NCBI RefSeq assembly: GCF_900186975.1
Contig: NZ_LT906441.1
Coordinates: forward strand, 744,001-808,000
Direction: 5' to 3'
Origin: Cutibacterium granulosum
GTDB taxonomy: Bacteria; Actinomycetota; Actinomycetes; Propionibacteriales; Propionibacteriaceae
Length of the DNA: 64,000 bases
Shown here: positions 1 through 9,542 of the stretch, in pieces
How positions within the stretch are numbered: the stretch's first letter is position 1
How the letters are laid out: each line of letters begins with the position of its first letter
Program-made: the position numbers and the translations under genes
The notes under the pieces: model-generated
Database searches by the model: none
What the model was told of the DNA's origin: nothing
Seen by the model: the letters and a program-made list of their open reading frames with translations, nothing else

Positions 1-1109
1 CCGCCGTCAAGACCGCTGATCTCGACCCTGAGACCACGCTGGTCATCATCGCCTCCAAGACCTTCACCACCTTGGAGACCCTCACCAATGCCCGCTGCGT
101 GCGCGCCTGGCTGCTTGATGGTTTGGTCGCCGCCGGTGCCATCGACGACACCGACGAGGCGCGCTCCCAGGCCGTCGCCAGGCATTTCGTCACCGTGTCC
201 ACCGCCTTGGACAAGGTGGCCGAGTTCGGCATCGACCCGGTCAACGCCTTCGGCTTCTGGAGTTGGGTCGGCGGACGCTACTCGGTCGACTCGGCCGTCG
301 GCACCTCGCTGGCCGTGGCCATCGGGCCGAAGGGATTCGAGGACTTCCTGGCCGGGTTCCACGCCATGGACGAGCACTTCGCCACCGCCGAGCCGGCCCG
401 GAACGTCCCACTGCTCATGGGCCTGCTCAACGTCTGGTACACGAACTTCCTGGGCGCCCACTCCCACGCGGTGCTGCCCTACGCCCAGTACCTGCACCGC
501 TTTCCGGCCTACCTGCAGCAGCTCACCATGGAGTCCAACGGCAAGTCGGTGCGCTGGGACGGCAGCCCCGTCACCTCCGACACCGGCGAGATCTTCTGGG
601 GTGAGCCCGGCACCAACGGCCAGCACGCCTTCTACCAGCTCATCCACCAGGGCACTCGCCTCATCCCGGCCGACTTCATCGCGGTGGCCAACCCGGCCCA
701 CCCCACCACCGACGGCGAGACCGACGTCCACGAGCTGTTCCTCAGCAACTTCTTCGCCCAGACCGCAGCCCTGGCCTTCGGCAAGACGGCCGACGAGGTG
801 CGTGCCGAGGGCACGGCCGAGGAGATCGTGCCGGCACGGGTGTTCGCCGGAGACCGTCCGACGACGTCGATCATGGCCGACGAACTCTCCCCGAAGGTGC
901 TCGGCGAGCTCATCGCCCTGTACGAGCACATCACCTTCGTCCAGGGTGTCGTCTGGGGCATTGATTCCTTCGACCAGTGGGGTGTGGAGCTCGGCAAGAA
1001 GCTCGCCCTGCAGATCGCCCCGGCGGTCAGCGGTGACGAGAAGGCCCTGGCCACCCAGGACCCGTCCACCCAGGGTCTGGTGACGTGGTATCGCGAGCAC
1101 CGCGGATGA
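1..1109 (+). CDS. pgi: Glucose-6-phosphate isomerase, C-terminal part (5' end outside window)
   Basis: Cytosolic enzyme interconverting glucose-6-phosphate and fructose-6-phosphate in glycolysis. The open frame enters the window at base 3 and reads through [14 protein letters not shown], the phosphosugar-binding segment of the family. It continues with the isomerase signature region near [20 protein letters not shown] and [20 protein letters not shown], then the [19 protein letters not shown] block and a GVELGKK motif near the C-terminus. About 368 residues are visible of a family that is usually about 550, so roughly the N-terminal third is missing. The stop overlaps the next start in an ATGA, so the two genes are probably co-transcribed. 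Family assignment is secure; nothing looks broken. Confidence 0.97.
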   Translation, partial: AVKTADLDPETTLVIIASKTFTTLETLTNARCVRAWLLDGLVAAGAIDDTDEARSQAVARHFVTVSTALDKVAEFGIDPVNAFGFWSWVGGRYSVDSAVGTSLAVAIGPKGFEDFLAGFHAMDEHFATAEPARNVPLLMGLLNVWYTNFLGAHSHAVLPYAQYLHRFPAYLQQLTMESNGKSVRWDGSPVTSDTGEIFWGEPGTNGQHAFYQLIHQGTRLIPADFIAVANPAHPTTDGETDVHELFLSNFFAQTAALAFGKTADEVRAEGTAEEIVPARVFAGDRPTTSIMADELSPKVLGELIALYEHITFVQGVVWGIDSFDQWGVELGKKLALQIAPAVSGDEKALATQDPSTQGLVTWYREHRG

Positions 1110-1798
1110 GGCGCTCAGCCCGGTCGCGAGGGCACCACTGGAGCAGGACGGTGGGGCGATTCCTCATCTGGGCGGGGCTCGCTGCCGTCGTCGTGGTGCT
1201 GCTGGTGCCGTGGGGCATCTCGGCTGCGCTCAGTCATGGCCGGGTTCACCCCGTCGACCAGACGCCGCCACGTGACGTCACCATCGTCTTCGGGGCGCAG
1301 GTGCTGCCTTCCGGCGAGCCCTCGCAGTACCTGCGTGCCCGTCTGGACCTGGCCGCCGATCTGTACCGGGCAGGCCGCACGAAGGTGATCCTCGTGTCGG
1401 GGGATGGCCAGTCGCCGTACTACGACGAACCCACCGCGATGCGCCGCTACCTCGTCAAGGAGCGAGGGATTCCCCAGCAGGCCATCGTGCGCGACGAGGC
1501 GGGTCTGCACTCCTACGACACCTGCGTACGCGCCCGGAAGGTGTTTGGGGTGAATTCGGCCACCGTCATCAGTCAGGACTACCACGAGCCACGCATCGTG
1601 ACGACGTGCCGGATGGTCGGGGTGGACGCCCACGGTGTGTCGGACGTCTCCCAGGTTCATGACTCGGTGTGGCGCAAGGGGTGGCTGCGTGAGTTCGGCT
1701 CCCGCGCCAAGATGATGTGGGACGTCACCACTCGACGAGACCCCATCCTCGGCCCACCGGACGACTCGGTGCACACCGCCGTGCAACGCCACGGGTGA
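1106..1798 (+). CDS. SanA/YdcF-like (DUF218) membrane-anchored protein
   Basis: A 230-aa protein of the ElyC/SanA/YdcF (DUF218) group; family members such as SanA and ElyC affect the envelope barrier or peptidoglycan, but their reactions are not settled. One N-terminal membrane segment (about residues 13-38, [20 protein letters not shown]) follows an Arg-rich start, giving a type II topology. The domain then shows [27 protein letters not shown], a [10 protein letters not shown] segment, and [15 protein letters not shown], all typical of the fold. I place the start at the ATG inside the ATGA overlap with pgi. An in-frame upstream start at 1085 would lie inside pgi and adds nothing recognisable. 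Confidence 0.85.
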   Translation: MRRSARSRGHHWSRTVGRFLIWAGLAAVVVVLLVPWGISAALSHGRVHPVDQTPPRDVTIVFGAQVLPSGEPSQYLRARLDLAADLYRAGRTKVILVSGDGQSPYYDEPTAMRRYLVKERGIPQQAIVRDEAGLHSYDTCVRARKVFGVNSATVISQDYHEPRIVTTCRMVGVDAHGVSDVSQVHDSVWRKGWLREFGSRAKMMWDVTTRRDPILGPPDDSVHTAVQRHG

Positions 1799-1900
1799 CG
1801 TCTGCAGACACCGGGGCAGCACAGCCAGACCTGTGCGGGGCTGAGATTTAAGTATGTGTGTCGGGGATCCCCGTATGGTGTCGGGGCTGAGACCACGAGT

Positions 1901-1945
1901 CGGCACTTGGCTTGTCGACACTGGGCCTGGCGGTACTGGGTCCCC
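1901..1945. repeat. Degenerate 15-bp tandem repeat, three units
   Basis: Three consecutive 15-bp units begin cggcactt, cgacactg and cggtactg and share the core CACTGGG/TACTGGG. They lie in the 284-bp gap between the SanA-like gene and the ABC transporter. No gene is visible in the gap. Confidence 0.6.
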
Positions 1946-2082
1946 GCCTCATCGCCCGGCCCGATGACTCCTTGGTATCGGCAAGGACCGGGACACGCAG
2001 AGGCCAGTGTCCGAGGCAAGCCCAGTATGGGATATCCTCTATCTGCCAATCATGACGAAAATCGTCCGATCGGGAATGTCCC

Positions 2083-2784
2083 ATGCCACATTTGACCGTT
2101 TCCCACCTCACTGTCTCGTATGGAAAAACCTGTGCTGTCGATGACGTGTCGTGGTCGCTGGGTCCGGGATTCCATGCGCTTCTGGGGCCCAATGGTGCCG
2201 GGAAAACCTCTCTTCTGACTGCCTTGGCGACGCTCGTTCGACCGACCAAGGGGACGATCGCCCTCGATGGTCGTGAGGGAAAGGACATCCGGTCGTTCCT
2301 GGGCTACTGTCCCCAGGACAATCTCGGGAAGTCCTCCTTCACCGTCGCCCAACATCTGGAGTACATGTGTTGGCTTCGCAAGATACCGTCGGCCGACACC
2401 AAGGCTGAGGTGGCGAGGATCCTGTCCATCATCGATCTGGAGGATCGCGCCGGGCAACGCATTCGCGCCCTGTCCGGTGGTATGCGTCGACGTGTCGCCA
2501 TCGGTTCGGCCCTCGTCGGGGATCCCGCCCTCGTCGTCCTTGACGAGCCGTCGGCCGGTCTCGACATCGGTCAGCGTGAGGCCCTCACCAAAATTCTGGG
2601 TGCGGTGGCCGGCCACGCCATCACGATTGTCTCCACCCATCTGGTCGAGGACATCATCGATCACGCCCAGACCATCACCGTCATGAACTCCGGACGATTC
2701 GTCTTCGACGGGTCGTGTGAGGACTTCTCGGACACGCGATCCCTTGACGCCGTGCGTCGTACATATCTGAGGCTGGTCGCCTGA
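2083..2784 (+). CDS. ABC transporter ATP-binding protein
   Basis: A 233-aa nucleotide-binding subunit that powers transport through the membrane protein encoded immediately downstream. Walker A is GPNGAGKTS (near residue 40), the signature is LSGGMRRR (about 130), Walker B is LVVLDEPSAGLD (about 150), and the H-loop is STHLVED. The DEPSAGLD wording and lack of an N-terminal extension resemble exporter-type subunits (CcmA/NatA group). The stop overlaps the next start by one base (TGATG), indicating translational coupling. Substrate cannot be read from the sequence. The Shine-Dalgarno is weak. Confidence 0.93.
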   Translation: MPHLTVSHLTVSYGKTCAVDDVSWSLGPGFHALLGPNGAGKTSLLTALATLVRPTKGTIALDGREGKDIRSFLGYCPQDNLGKSSFTVAQHLEYMCWLRKIPSADTKAEVARILSIIDLEDRAGQRIRALSGGMRRRVAIGSALVGDPALVVLDEPSAGLDIGQREALTKILGAVAGHAITIVSTHLVEDIIDHAQTITVMNSGRFVFDGSCEDFSDTRSLDAVRRTYLRLVA

Positions 2785-4412
2785 TGCGAGGTGTCCTTCT
2801 GTGGCTGCGGCACCATCATGTTCCCCAGTGCGTGGTGGTGGCGGTCATCGGCACGCTGGTCTGCGGATTCCTCACCTCATCGGACGCCTTCATCGCCGAC
2901 GTTGCTCCTTTGTGGTGTGCAGCCTTGGCGACCATCCCCATGTTGTTCGTCGTCATCGGTGAGGACGACATGGATCGCACCTCTTCGCGATCCCTGGCAG
3001 CCAGGCGTGGTGTCCTCGTGGCCGTGGGGGCCGCGGTCATCATCTGCCTGGCCGTGGCCTGCTACCCCGATGGGGGAGAATTCGGCATGGAGACCATGCT
3101 GCGTGACAGCTTGGCCCTCGCCGGGCTGGGGGCGGCAAGCACCGTCTTCCTCCCGGTGACAGCCATCTGGGCCGTTCCCCTCCTGGTGGCCTTTGCATCA
3201 TCGCTGTTCGCATGGCCCCTGGACCCGACCATCATGCACGGGGTGTGGGGCTTTCTGCGTGCGCCGTCCGGGTGGCAGCTCACGCCGGGAGTACCGAATC
3301 TGGCATGGCTGGTCAGCGCCGTCATCGGGATCGGCGGGATCGCGCTGGGTGTGTTCCGGCGATCCGATTCATCATCAGGTGCTCGCCAAGGCTCGAGGCA
3401 CTGCGCCCCCGGTGGCTTGGCCCGTGGTCTGCGTCGGGCTCGGCTGTTCTGGCCGGTCATGGCCCTCAACGCCGTGATCGTGGCATGGATGTTGTTCTCC
3501 GCGTTGCCCTTCTGGGGCGGAAGCGTTCGACTGCTGCTGGCGTCCATTGCCGGTAGCGCCCCGTTCATCTATCTGACGTGTGCCGCAATCTCCGGGGCGG
3601 TTGCCTCGCAGGTTCGATGGCGTACCGGAGTCGTCGTGTGGGAGCGCGTCTCGCCACGGGATGCCACCGCACTGTTCTGGCGTTCCACGGTGACTGCCAT
3701 GATCCCCTGCATCATCGGGGTGCTGGTGGCAGTCGGCATCGCTGCCGGCGTGGCGGTGGGTGGCATGGCCCACGACGGGGTACCGGTTGCAATCATTGGA
3801 CGCGAGATCGGTGCAGGGCTCGGGTCCCTCGCCCTCATCCTGGTGTCAGTGGCGGTGACATGCGGGTGCGGGGCGACACTCGGGTGGTTCCTGTCCGGGC
3901 CGTGGGTTACCCCGGTGGCTGCCGTCCTCGCCCTGGGACTGGCCCTCGGCCTCCCCAAACCGGTACAGCCGGTCGGAGCCGACCACATTCGAGAATACGG
4001 GTACACGGTATGTACCGACACTCGCTACTCCCGGGTGTGTACGTCGGCACCGAACAGTGGCTACCTGCCGGCAGCTGCGACAATGGTCGATGAGATCTAT
4101 GCCGAGTCTGACCACCCCGGGGTGCTTCCCCGACGCGTCGTCGTCACCGATGGGCAGTACATGGGGATGCACGCCGTCCCGGAGACTCCTGCGACCATTC
4201 CGGTGACAGGGCTTGCCGTCTCGCGCGCCGTCACCGCACCGGAAACCCTTTCGTCATTCGACACCAGGGATTCCTTGGCCTACTCCATGCACGACTGGTG
4301 CCCAGGAACCGACCTCGGCGACGTCCAGACTCTTCTGGGGATCAACAGTCCCGACACCGAGTCTGCGACCATGCCGACGACGCTGCGGGCCCTCGGCCGC
4401 TGCCGGGGTTGA
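2784..4412 (+). CDS. ABC transporter membrane subunit (putative)
   Basis: A 542-aa polytopic membrane protein with roughly ten to twelve hydrophobic segments, for example CVVVAVIGTLVCGFL, VAVGAAVIICLAVAC, LALAGLGAASTVFLPV and AAVLALGLALGLPKPV. It is coupled to the ATPase by a one-base overlap and is probably its permease. The last ~145 residues after about position 395 are a soluble, predicted extracytoplasmic tail with cysteines (VCTDTRYSRVCTSAP, DWCPGTDL) that could form disulfides. I do not recognise a named family, so the role rests on context. The gene ends inside a hairpin shared with the convergent aldo/keto reductase gene. Confidence 0.7.
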   Translation: MRGVLLWLRHHHVPQCVVVAVIGTLVCGFLTSSDAFIADVAPLWCAALATIPMLFVVIGEDDMDRTSSRSLAARRGVLVAVGAAVIICLAVACYPDGGEFGMETMLRDSLALAGLGAASTVFLPVTAIWAVPLLVAFASSLFAWPLDPTIMHGVWGFLRAPSGWQLTPGVPNLAWLVSAVIGIGGIALGVFRRSDSSSGARQGSRHCAPGGLARGLRRARLFWPVMALNAVIVAWMLFSALPFWGGSVRLLLASIAGSAPFIYLTCAAISGAVASQVRWRTGVVVWERVSPRDATALFWRSTVTAMIPCIIGVLVAVGIAAGVAVGGMAHDGVPVAIIGREIGAGLGSLALILVSVAVTCGCGATLGWFLSGPWVTPVAAVLALGLALGLPKPVQPVGADHIREYGYTVCTDTRYSRVCTSAPNSGYLPAAATMVDEIYAESDHPGVLPRRVVVTDGQYMGMHAVPETPATIPVTGLAVSRAVTAPETLSSFDTRDSLAYSMHDWCPGTDLGDVQTLLGINSPDTESATMPTTLRALGRCRG

Positions 4413-4428
4413 GTTGCGGCCCCGGCAG
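4400..4428. terminator. Bidirectional hairpin between convergent genes
   Basis: A perfect 9-bp stem, ctgccgggg (4400-4408) pairing with ccccggcag (4420-4428), spans the stop codon of the ABC membrane subunit and sits 8 bp from the stop of the aldo/keto reductase. No T-tract, so termination strength is uncertain. Confidence 0.55.
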
Positions 4429-4435
4429 GGCAGGA

Positions 4436-5257
4436 TCAGAAGTCTGCGGTGTCCGGGTGCCCACCCAGCCGATTGTCCGCGTCGACGCCGTTGATGGCCT
4501 GGACCTGGGCGTCGGTGAGTTCGACGTTCGCGGAGGCGAGGTTCTGCTCGATGCGTGCGGGGGTCACCGACTTGGGGATGACGATGTTGCCGATCTGCAG
4601 GTGCCAGCGGATGATCGCCTGGGCCGGGGTCACGCCCAGCTCATCGGCGATCTTCGTGATCGTCGCATCCTGCAGGTCCTTTGACTGGCCCAGCGGACTC
4701 CATGCCTCGGGGGTGATGGAACGCTTGGCCAACTCGGCTCGCAGCTCGGCCTGGTTGAAGGTGGGGTGCATCTCCACCTGATCGACCACCGGGGTCTCAC
4801 CCTCCAGATGGTCCAGGTGCTCCGGCTGGAAGTTCGACACGCCGATGGAGCGCGTCAGCCCCTCCGACTTGAACTCTTGCAGGGCGTTCCATGCCTTGAC
4901 GTAGGCATCGCCGTACTTGACGGGGGCCGGCCAGTGGATGAGGTACAGGTCGACGTGGTCCAGACCGAGCTTCTCCAGACTCGTCTCGATGGCCTTGCGG
5001 GCATCCTCGGGCTCGTGGGCGTCGTTCCACAGCTTGGTGGTGACGAAGAGCTCGTCACGGGAGATGCCGGAGCTGGCGATGGCCCGCCCGACGCCTTCCT
5101 CGTTGCCATAGATGGCGGCGGTGTCGATGTGGCGGTAGCCCGCCTGAAGGGCGCTGGACACGGCCTTCTCGGCCTCGTCGTTCGACACCTGCCAGGTGCC
5201 GAATCCCAGCTGGGGGATGGTGGTGCCGTCATTGAGGGTGATGGTGGGAACGCTCAT
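4436..5257 (-). CDS. Aldo/keto reductase
   Basis: A 273-aa cytosolic NADPH-dependent oxidoreductase of the AKR superfamily, closest in style to 2,5-diketo-D-gluconate/methylglyoxal reductases. The catalytic tetrad is visible: Asp in GYRHIDTA, Tyr in AAIYGNEEGVG, Lys in VTTKLWN and His in LYLIHWP. The cofactor-binding C-terminus carries VIPKSVTPARIEQNL. Full length for the family. The start has a GAGGAT-like Shine-Dalgarno a few bases upstream. It stands alone, convergent with the ABC operon and divergent from argS. The physiological substrate is not determinable. Confidence 0.92.
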   Translation of the reverse strand: MSVPTITLNDGTTIPQLGFGTWQVSNDEAEKAVSSALQAGYRHIDTAAIYGNEEGVGRAIASSGISRDELFVTTKLWNDAHEPEDARKAIETSLEKLGLDHVDLYLIHWPAPVKYGDAYVKAWNALQEFKSEGLTRSIGVSNFQPEHLDHLEGETPVVDQVEMHPTFNQAELRAELAKRSITPEAWSPLGQSKDLQDATITKIADELGVTPAQAIIRWHLQIGNIVIPKSVTPARIEQNLASANVELTDAQVQAINGVDADNRLGGHPDTADF

Positions 5258-5428
5258 GGATCCTCCTCGTGGGTCGGTGATCGCGTGCGTGGTCGTTCAC
5301 AGGTGACAACGTGAGATCGGTCCTTCTTGTTCCCCGCCGGTGACATTGACCCAGCCTTCCACCCGGTTGGCGCGCCGCCGCTGTCCCACGACTGTGACGG
5401 TGACGGGACATCGTGGGAGAATGCAGTC

Positions 5429-7099
5429 ATGCCGTCACTGCCTTCCCAGCTCTCTGCCCGAATCGAGTCCGCAACCGGGGTCGACCCGCAACTTCGCCCC
5501 TCGACCAAACCTCAGTTCGGCCACTTCCAGTCCAACGTCGCCCTGCGACTGGCCAAGCAGGAAGGCCGCCCGCCCCGCGATGTCGCCGCCGACATCGTCG
5601 CCAAGCTCGACGTTGCAGACCTGTGCGAGACCCCCGAGGTCGCTGGCCCCGGATTCATCAACTTCCGGCTGCGCTCCGACGTCCTCGCCCAGGTGGCCTC
5701 CGACCTCGTCACCGACCCGCACGTCGGCATCGCCCAGGCCGACTCGCCACAGCGCGTCGTCATCGACTACTCGGCCCCCAACGTCGCCAAGCAGATGCAC
5801 GTGGGCCACCTGCGCTCCACGATCATCGGTGACTGCTTCAACCGGGTGCTCAGCGCCCAGGGGCACACCGTCATCCCGCAGAACCACATCGGCGACTGGG
5901 GCACCCAGTTCGGCATGCTCGTGCAGTACGTCGTCGAGCACCGGATCGACGTCATGGAAATGGACCTTCCCGAGGTGGAGCAGCTCTACAAGGACTCCAA
6001 GAAGGAGTTCGACGCCGACCCCGAGTTCGCCGACCGCGCCCGGCTGCGCGTCGTCAAGCTGCAGGGCGGTGACGAACGCACCCTGCAGATCTGGCACGCG
6101 CTCATCGACGTCTCCCTGGCCGGATTCAACGAGACCTACGCCCGGCTCGGGGTGCTACTCACCGACGACGACCTCGCCGGTGAGTCCACCTACAACGATG
6201 ACCTGCCGCGTGTCGTCGACGAGCTCGAGGCCGATGGGCTGGCCGTGGAGGACGGCGGTGCGCTGTGCGTGTTCGTCGAGGGCCAGGATGCCCCCATGAT
6301 CGTACGCAAACGAGACGGTGGGTACGGTTACGACGCCACCGACCTGGCCGCCATCCGCCGCCGAGTCGGCAAGCTCAAGGCCGACCGGATCGTCTACGTC
6401 ACCGATGTGCGCCAGGCGCACCACTTCGAGGTGCTCTTCCAGGTGGCCCGCAAGGCCGAGTTCCTTCCCGAATCCGTGGTGGCCGAGCACGTGGGGTACG
6501 GAATGGTGCTGGGACCCGACGGGCACCCGTTCAAGACCCGCGAGGGGGGTACGGTCTCGCTGTCCAGCCTGCTCGACGAGGCCGAGCAGCACGCCGCCCC
6601 GAACATCGCCCTGGCCGCCATCAAGTACGCCGACCTGTCCAACGGGCTGCAGAAGGACTACGTCTTCGACGCCGAGCGGATGGTGCAGACCACCGGGGAC
6701 ACCGGCCCCTACCTGCAGTACGCCCACGCCCGCGTCTGCCAGATCCTGCGCAAGGCGGCCGCCGAGGCCGATCCGCACGTCGATCCCGAGGCCGATCTGG
6801 GCGCCATGACCTGGGGTCGGGTGACGGTACTCGACGAGCCCGCCGAGCAGCAACTGGCCCTGTTGTTGTCCCGGTTCGGTGAGATCGTCGACGTCGTCGC
6901 CGCCGACCTCACCCCGCACAAGCTGTGCACCTACCTCTACGAGTTGGCCGGTGCCTACTCGAGTTTCTACGAGAAGTGCCCGGTGCTGCGCAGCGAAGGC
7001 CAGGTGCGCTCCTCCCGGCTCGCCCTGTGCGAGGCAGTGCGGCGCGTACTGGGGACGGGGCTGGGGCTGTTGGGCATTGACGCCCCCGACCGGATGTGA
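5429..7099 (+). CDS. argS: Arginyl-tRNA synthetase
   Basis: A 556-aa class I aminoacyl-tRNA synthetase that charges tRNA-Arg with arginine. The N-terminal tRNA-binding domain (residues ~1-100) precedes the HIGH-type motif MHVGHLRST (near 115). The family-typical PFKTREGGTVSLSSLLDE block replaces a standard KMSKS loop, and the C-terminal DALR anticodon-binding domain ends the protein. I chose the ATG at 5429 because GGAGA lies 8 nt upstream and the ArgS N-terminus MPSLPSQLSARIES begins there. The in-frame start at 5327 adds 34 residues with no homology. Divergently transcribed from the aldo/keto reductase. Confidence 0.97.
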   Translation: MPSLPSQLSARIESATGVDPQLRPSTKPQFGHFQSNVALRLAKQEGRPPRDVAADIVAKLDVADLCETPEVAGPGFINFRLRSDVLAQVASDLVTDPHVGIAQADSPQRVVIDYSAPNVAKQMHVGHLRSTIIGDCFNRVLSAQGHTVIPQNHIGDWGTQFGMLVQYVVEHRIDVMEMDLPEVEQLYKDSKKEFDADPEFADRARLRVVKLQGGDERTLQIWHALIDVSLAGFNETYARLGVLLTDDDLAGESTYNDDLPRVVDELEADGLAVEDGGALCVFVEGQDAPMIVRKRDGGYGYDATDLAAIRRRVGKLKADRIVYVTDVRQAHHFEVLFQVARKAEFLPESVVAEHVGYGMVLGPDGHPFKTREGGTVSLSSLLDEAEQHAAPNIALAAIKYADLSNGLQKDYVFDAERMVQTTGDTGPYLQYAHARVCQILRKAAAEADPHVDPEADLGAMTWGRVTVLDEPAEQQLALLLSRFGEIVDVVAADLTPHKLCTYLYELAGAYSSFYEKCPVLRSEGQVRSSRLALCEAVRRVLGTGLGLLGIDAPDRM

Positions 7100-7159
7100 C
7101 CCCGGCTGGGTGCGATCATGGGTGATCTGTGACAGCTGGTCCTGGCCCATCGCCGACGT

Positions 7160-7192
7160 GCCAGCCTTGCTCAGCTGCGCCAGCCTTGCTCA
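7160..7192. repeat. 19-bp direct repeat, two copies
   Basis: gccagccttgctca occurs at 7160-7173 and again at 7179-7192 (period 19) in the argS/VanZ-like intergenic gap. Confidence 0.6.
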
Positions 7193-7307
7193 CAGGTGCG
7201 GCACCGTACTGCTGACGGTGGGACAGCGCCCGCCCAGCCGGTATCATTCACCAGCTGGCATCACTCACCCGAGTGGGACGGTGGAGCTGGGTGAGGTGGA
7301 AACGCCC

Positions 7308-7340
7308 GTGAGGTGAACGAGCCAGGCTCGGTGGCCTCAC
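7308..7340. terminator. Nested hairpin between convergent argS and VanZ-like genes
   Basis: gtgagg (7308-7313) pairs with cctcac (7335-7340) around a second stem, cgagcc (7318-7323) with ggctcg (7325-7330). It sits between two convergent genes, 38 bp from the stop of the minus-strand gene. There is no obvious T-tract. Confidence 0.4.
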
Positions 7341-7377
7341 CGTGGATCACCGCCCTGCCACGCCCTCCTCGGTCCAG

Positions 7378-8481
7378 TCACGCCCTCCGCGGTGCTGGCT
7401 CGAGGGTTCGGGAGTCGACCAGCTGCAGGCCCATGAGCTTGCCAATGAGGCCACGCGGCGTGAAGAGCACCGACAGTGCCTCGAGGACCAGCATCGCGTC
7501 CCCGATGCTCGACCAGGAGTCCACCCTGCTTCCCCAGAGCTGAGCGATGATGAGGCACGCTCCCATGACGAAGCTGTGACGTCGGCCGGCAAGGTTGCCC
7601 GACGCGTCCACCCAGGCCAGGTGGGCTGTGCCGCTACCGGGGGACACGCCGAGTCTGCCCGACATGGCAACGATGACGTAGCAGATGGTCAGAGCGGTCA
7701 GAGTGATCGACCCGTAGGAGTTGAAGGCCTGCTCGACCCTCGGCTTCAGGCTGGGGTCCCCGGCCATGATGACCAAGGACACGGCGGTGATGAGTCCCAG
7801 TCCGATGAGGTTGATGAGGATCACCCACCACACGTCGATGAGCAGGGCCAGCAGTCGTCGGCCACGAGTCACCTCGCGAGGCTTGCCGGCCTGGGTCTCC
7901 AGCTTCTCGGGGCTGTCCGACAGGCGCGGGATGATGTTGGTGGCCAGGACGCCGAGGGCGGTTCCGAGGGTGTTGGTGAGCAGGTCGTTGACGTCGGCCA
8001 CCCGGTACTGGCAGCGGGCGAGGAACCAGTTGCCGGTGTACTGGGTGGTTTCGATGAGCAGGGAGGCACCGAATCCCAGCAGGATCGACGGCCAGGGGCG
8101 CAGCCGCAGCAGACGACGGGCGTAGAAGCCCAGCGGCACGAACAGGGCGATGTTGAGCAGCATCTGCAGCATCGCCCAGCTGGTGAGCACGGTGGTCACG
8201 GATTGCCCGGCGAACTGGTGGGCCATGTCGCGGAAGTACTCGGTGGGGTCGAGGACGAGCATGTGCGAGGTGTCGGCACAGTCCTCCCGCGACAATGACG
8301 GCACCGGGAAGATCGTGTAGGCGATGACCGCGGTGATGTACACGAAGTTCGTGAAGATCAGCGTCATCCGCCCCGGTGATGGTTTGCCGTAACGGCGAAA
8401 CTGATGGATGAGTATCGGTACGAAGGCGACGAGGCTGATGCCGGTGCCGATGAGGATCGAGATGAGCGCTTGGTGGAGCAT
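7378..8481 (-). CDS. VanZ-like / RDD domain fusion membrane protein
   Basis: A 367-aa integral membrane protein. Residues ~1-185 form a VanZ-like domain with several membrane segments and the hallmark RVADVNDLLTNTLGTALG. Residues ~205-360 form an RDD domain starting at RGRRLLALLIDVWWV and ending LIGKLMGLQLVD. VanZ was first linked to low-level teicoplanin resistance and RDD proteins to transport or ion homeostasis, but neither function can be assumed for this fusion. I chose the ATG at 8481, which has AAAGGA five bases upstream. A TTG at 8493 would itself contain that Shine-Dalgarno and is unlikely. Confidence 0.85.
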   Translation of the reverse strand: MLHQALISILIGTGISLVAFVPILIHQFRRYGKPSPGRMTLIFTNFVYITAVIAYTIFPVPSLSREDCADTSHMLVLDPTEYFRDMAHQFAGQSVTTVLTSWAMLQMLLNIALFVPLGFYARRLLRLRPWPSILLGFGASLLIETTQYTGNWFLARCQYRVADVNDLLTNTLGTALGVLATNIIPRLSDSPEKLETQAGKPREVTRGRRLLALLIDVWWVILINLIGLGLITAVSLVIMAGDPSLKPRVEQAFNSYGSITLTALTICYVIVAMSGRLGVSPGSGTAHLAWVDASGNLAGRRHSFVMGACLIIAQLWGSRVDSWSSIGDAMLVLEALSVLFTPRGLIGKLMGLQLVDSRTLEPAPRRA

Positions 8482-8629
8482 GGGTCCTTTCAAGGTTGTG
8501 TTCCTCGATCACTGTGCCACCGAGGTGAGACATGTCTCCTCATACCGGGACATGAAAACCATGTCATACCCAGGTGCGAGAGGGCGACTGGAGAGGTCGA
8601 TATCCATCCGCGGCTGGGGCAGGTGGGTG

Positions 8630-9445
8630 TCAGGAGGCGTTCTCGGCCTTCCTGGCTGCCTTGACAACCTGCTTCTCGGTGACGTCGGGGTGCTCCAGAC
8701 GCCACTGGGCCTGCCAGGCGGCTCCGATGATCCCGGCCCGGTTGAGCAGGGTGGCTGGCACGATCGGGGTCTGCAGGTCAAGGTACTTGAAGAACTTCTC
8801 GTGGTCCTTGGACACGCCGCCGCCCACGACGAGGAGGTCGGGGGAGAACAGCATCTCCACCACCTCGTAGTAGCGCTGCAGGCGTTTGGTGGCCCACTCC
8901 TTGTAGGACATGTGCTTGCGATCCTTGACCGACGAGGCAGCCCGCTTCTCGGCGTCGTGTCCGTCAATCTCCAGGTGCCCGAGCTCGGTGTTGGGCAGCA
9001 GGACCCCGTCGTTGATGATCGCCGATCCGATTCCGGTTCCCAAGGTGGTGAGGATGACCACACCGGGCACTCCGCTGGCGGCACCGAAGTGCACCTCGGC
9101 CACACCGGCGGCGTCGGCGTCGTTGAGTACGGTCACCGGACGCCCCAGCTTGTCGGAGAGGTATTCCTCGGCATTGAGCCCGGTCCATTTCTGATCGAGG
9201 TTGGCCATGAACGCCACCACGCCGTGGCGGATGGGTGCTGGCAACGAGATGCCGACCGGCCCGTCGCCGATGGTGTCTGCGTAGTTGGCCACGATCTCGC
9301 TGATGACGGCGGCAACGTTCTTGGGGGATGACGGATTGGGGGTGACGATGCGTAGGCGCGGCTCGGCGAAGTCGCCCGCCTCGAGGTCCACCGGCGCACC
9401 CTTGATCCCGGAGCCGCCGACGTCGATTCCCAGCACAGTGCTCAT
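8630..9445 (-). CDS. ppgK: Polyphosphate glucokinase (ROK family)
   Basis: A 271-aa cytosolic kinase that phosphorylates glucose using inorganic polyphosphate (and often ATP), feeding glycolysis. It opens with the phosphate-binding motif GIDVGGSGIKGAPVD and shows VLNDADAAGVAE with the catalytic Asp, TLGTGIGSAIINDG, and the ELGHLEIDG segment. The C-terminal VVGGGVSKDHEKFF is typical of actinobacterial PpgK rather than ATP-only ROK kinases. No Shine-Dalgarno precedes the ATG. Instead TAGGGT lies at 9452-9457, six bases before the start codon, so the transcript may be leaderless. Confidence 0.94.
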   Translation of the reverse strand: MSTVLGIDVGGSGIKGAPVDLEAGDFAEPRLRIVTPNPSSPKNVAAVISEIVANYADTIGDGPVGISLPAPIRHGVVAFMANLDQKWTGLNAEEYLSDKLGRPVTVLNDADAAGVAEVHFGAASGVPGVVILTTLGTGIGSAIINDGVLLPNTELGHLEIDGHDAEKRAASSVKDRKHMSYKEWATKRLQRYYEVVEMLFSPDLLVVGGGVSKDHEKFFKYLDLQTPIVPATLLNRAGIIGAAWQAQWRLEHPDVTEKQVVKAARKAENAS

Positions 9446-9542
9446 GGTGCAACCCTACTGGAGGTGGTGGGGTGAGGGAGGAGACTTGGTCATCGCTCCG
9501 GGTCGCGCACGGCAAGCATTTTGAGTGCCGACGGCGCGACGA

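Noticed and set aside
5327-5428. Longer N-terminus for argS
   Set aside because: The 34 extra residues lie before the ribosome site and lack ArgS similarity.
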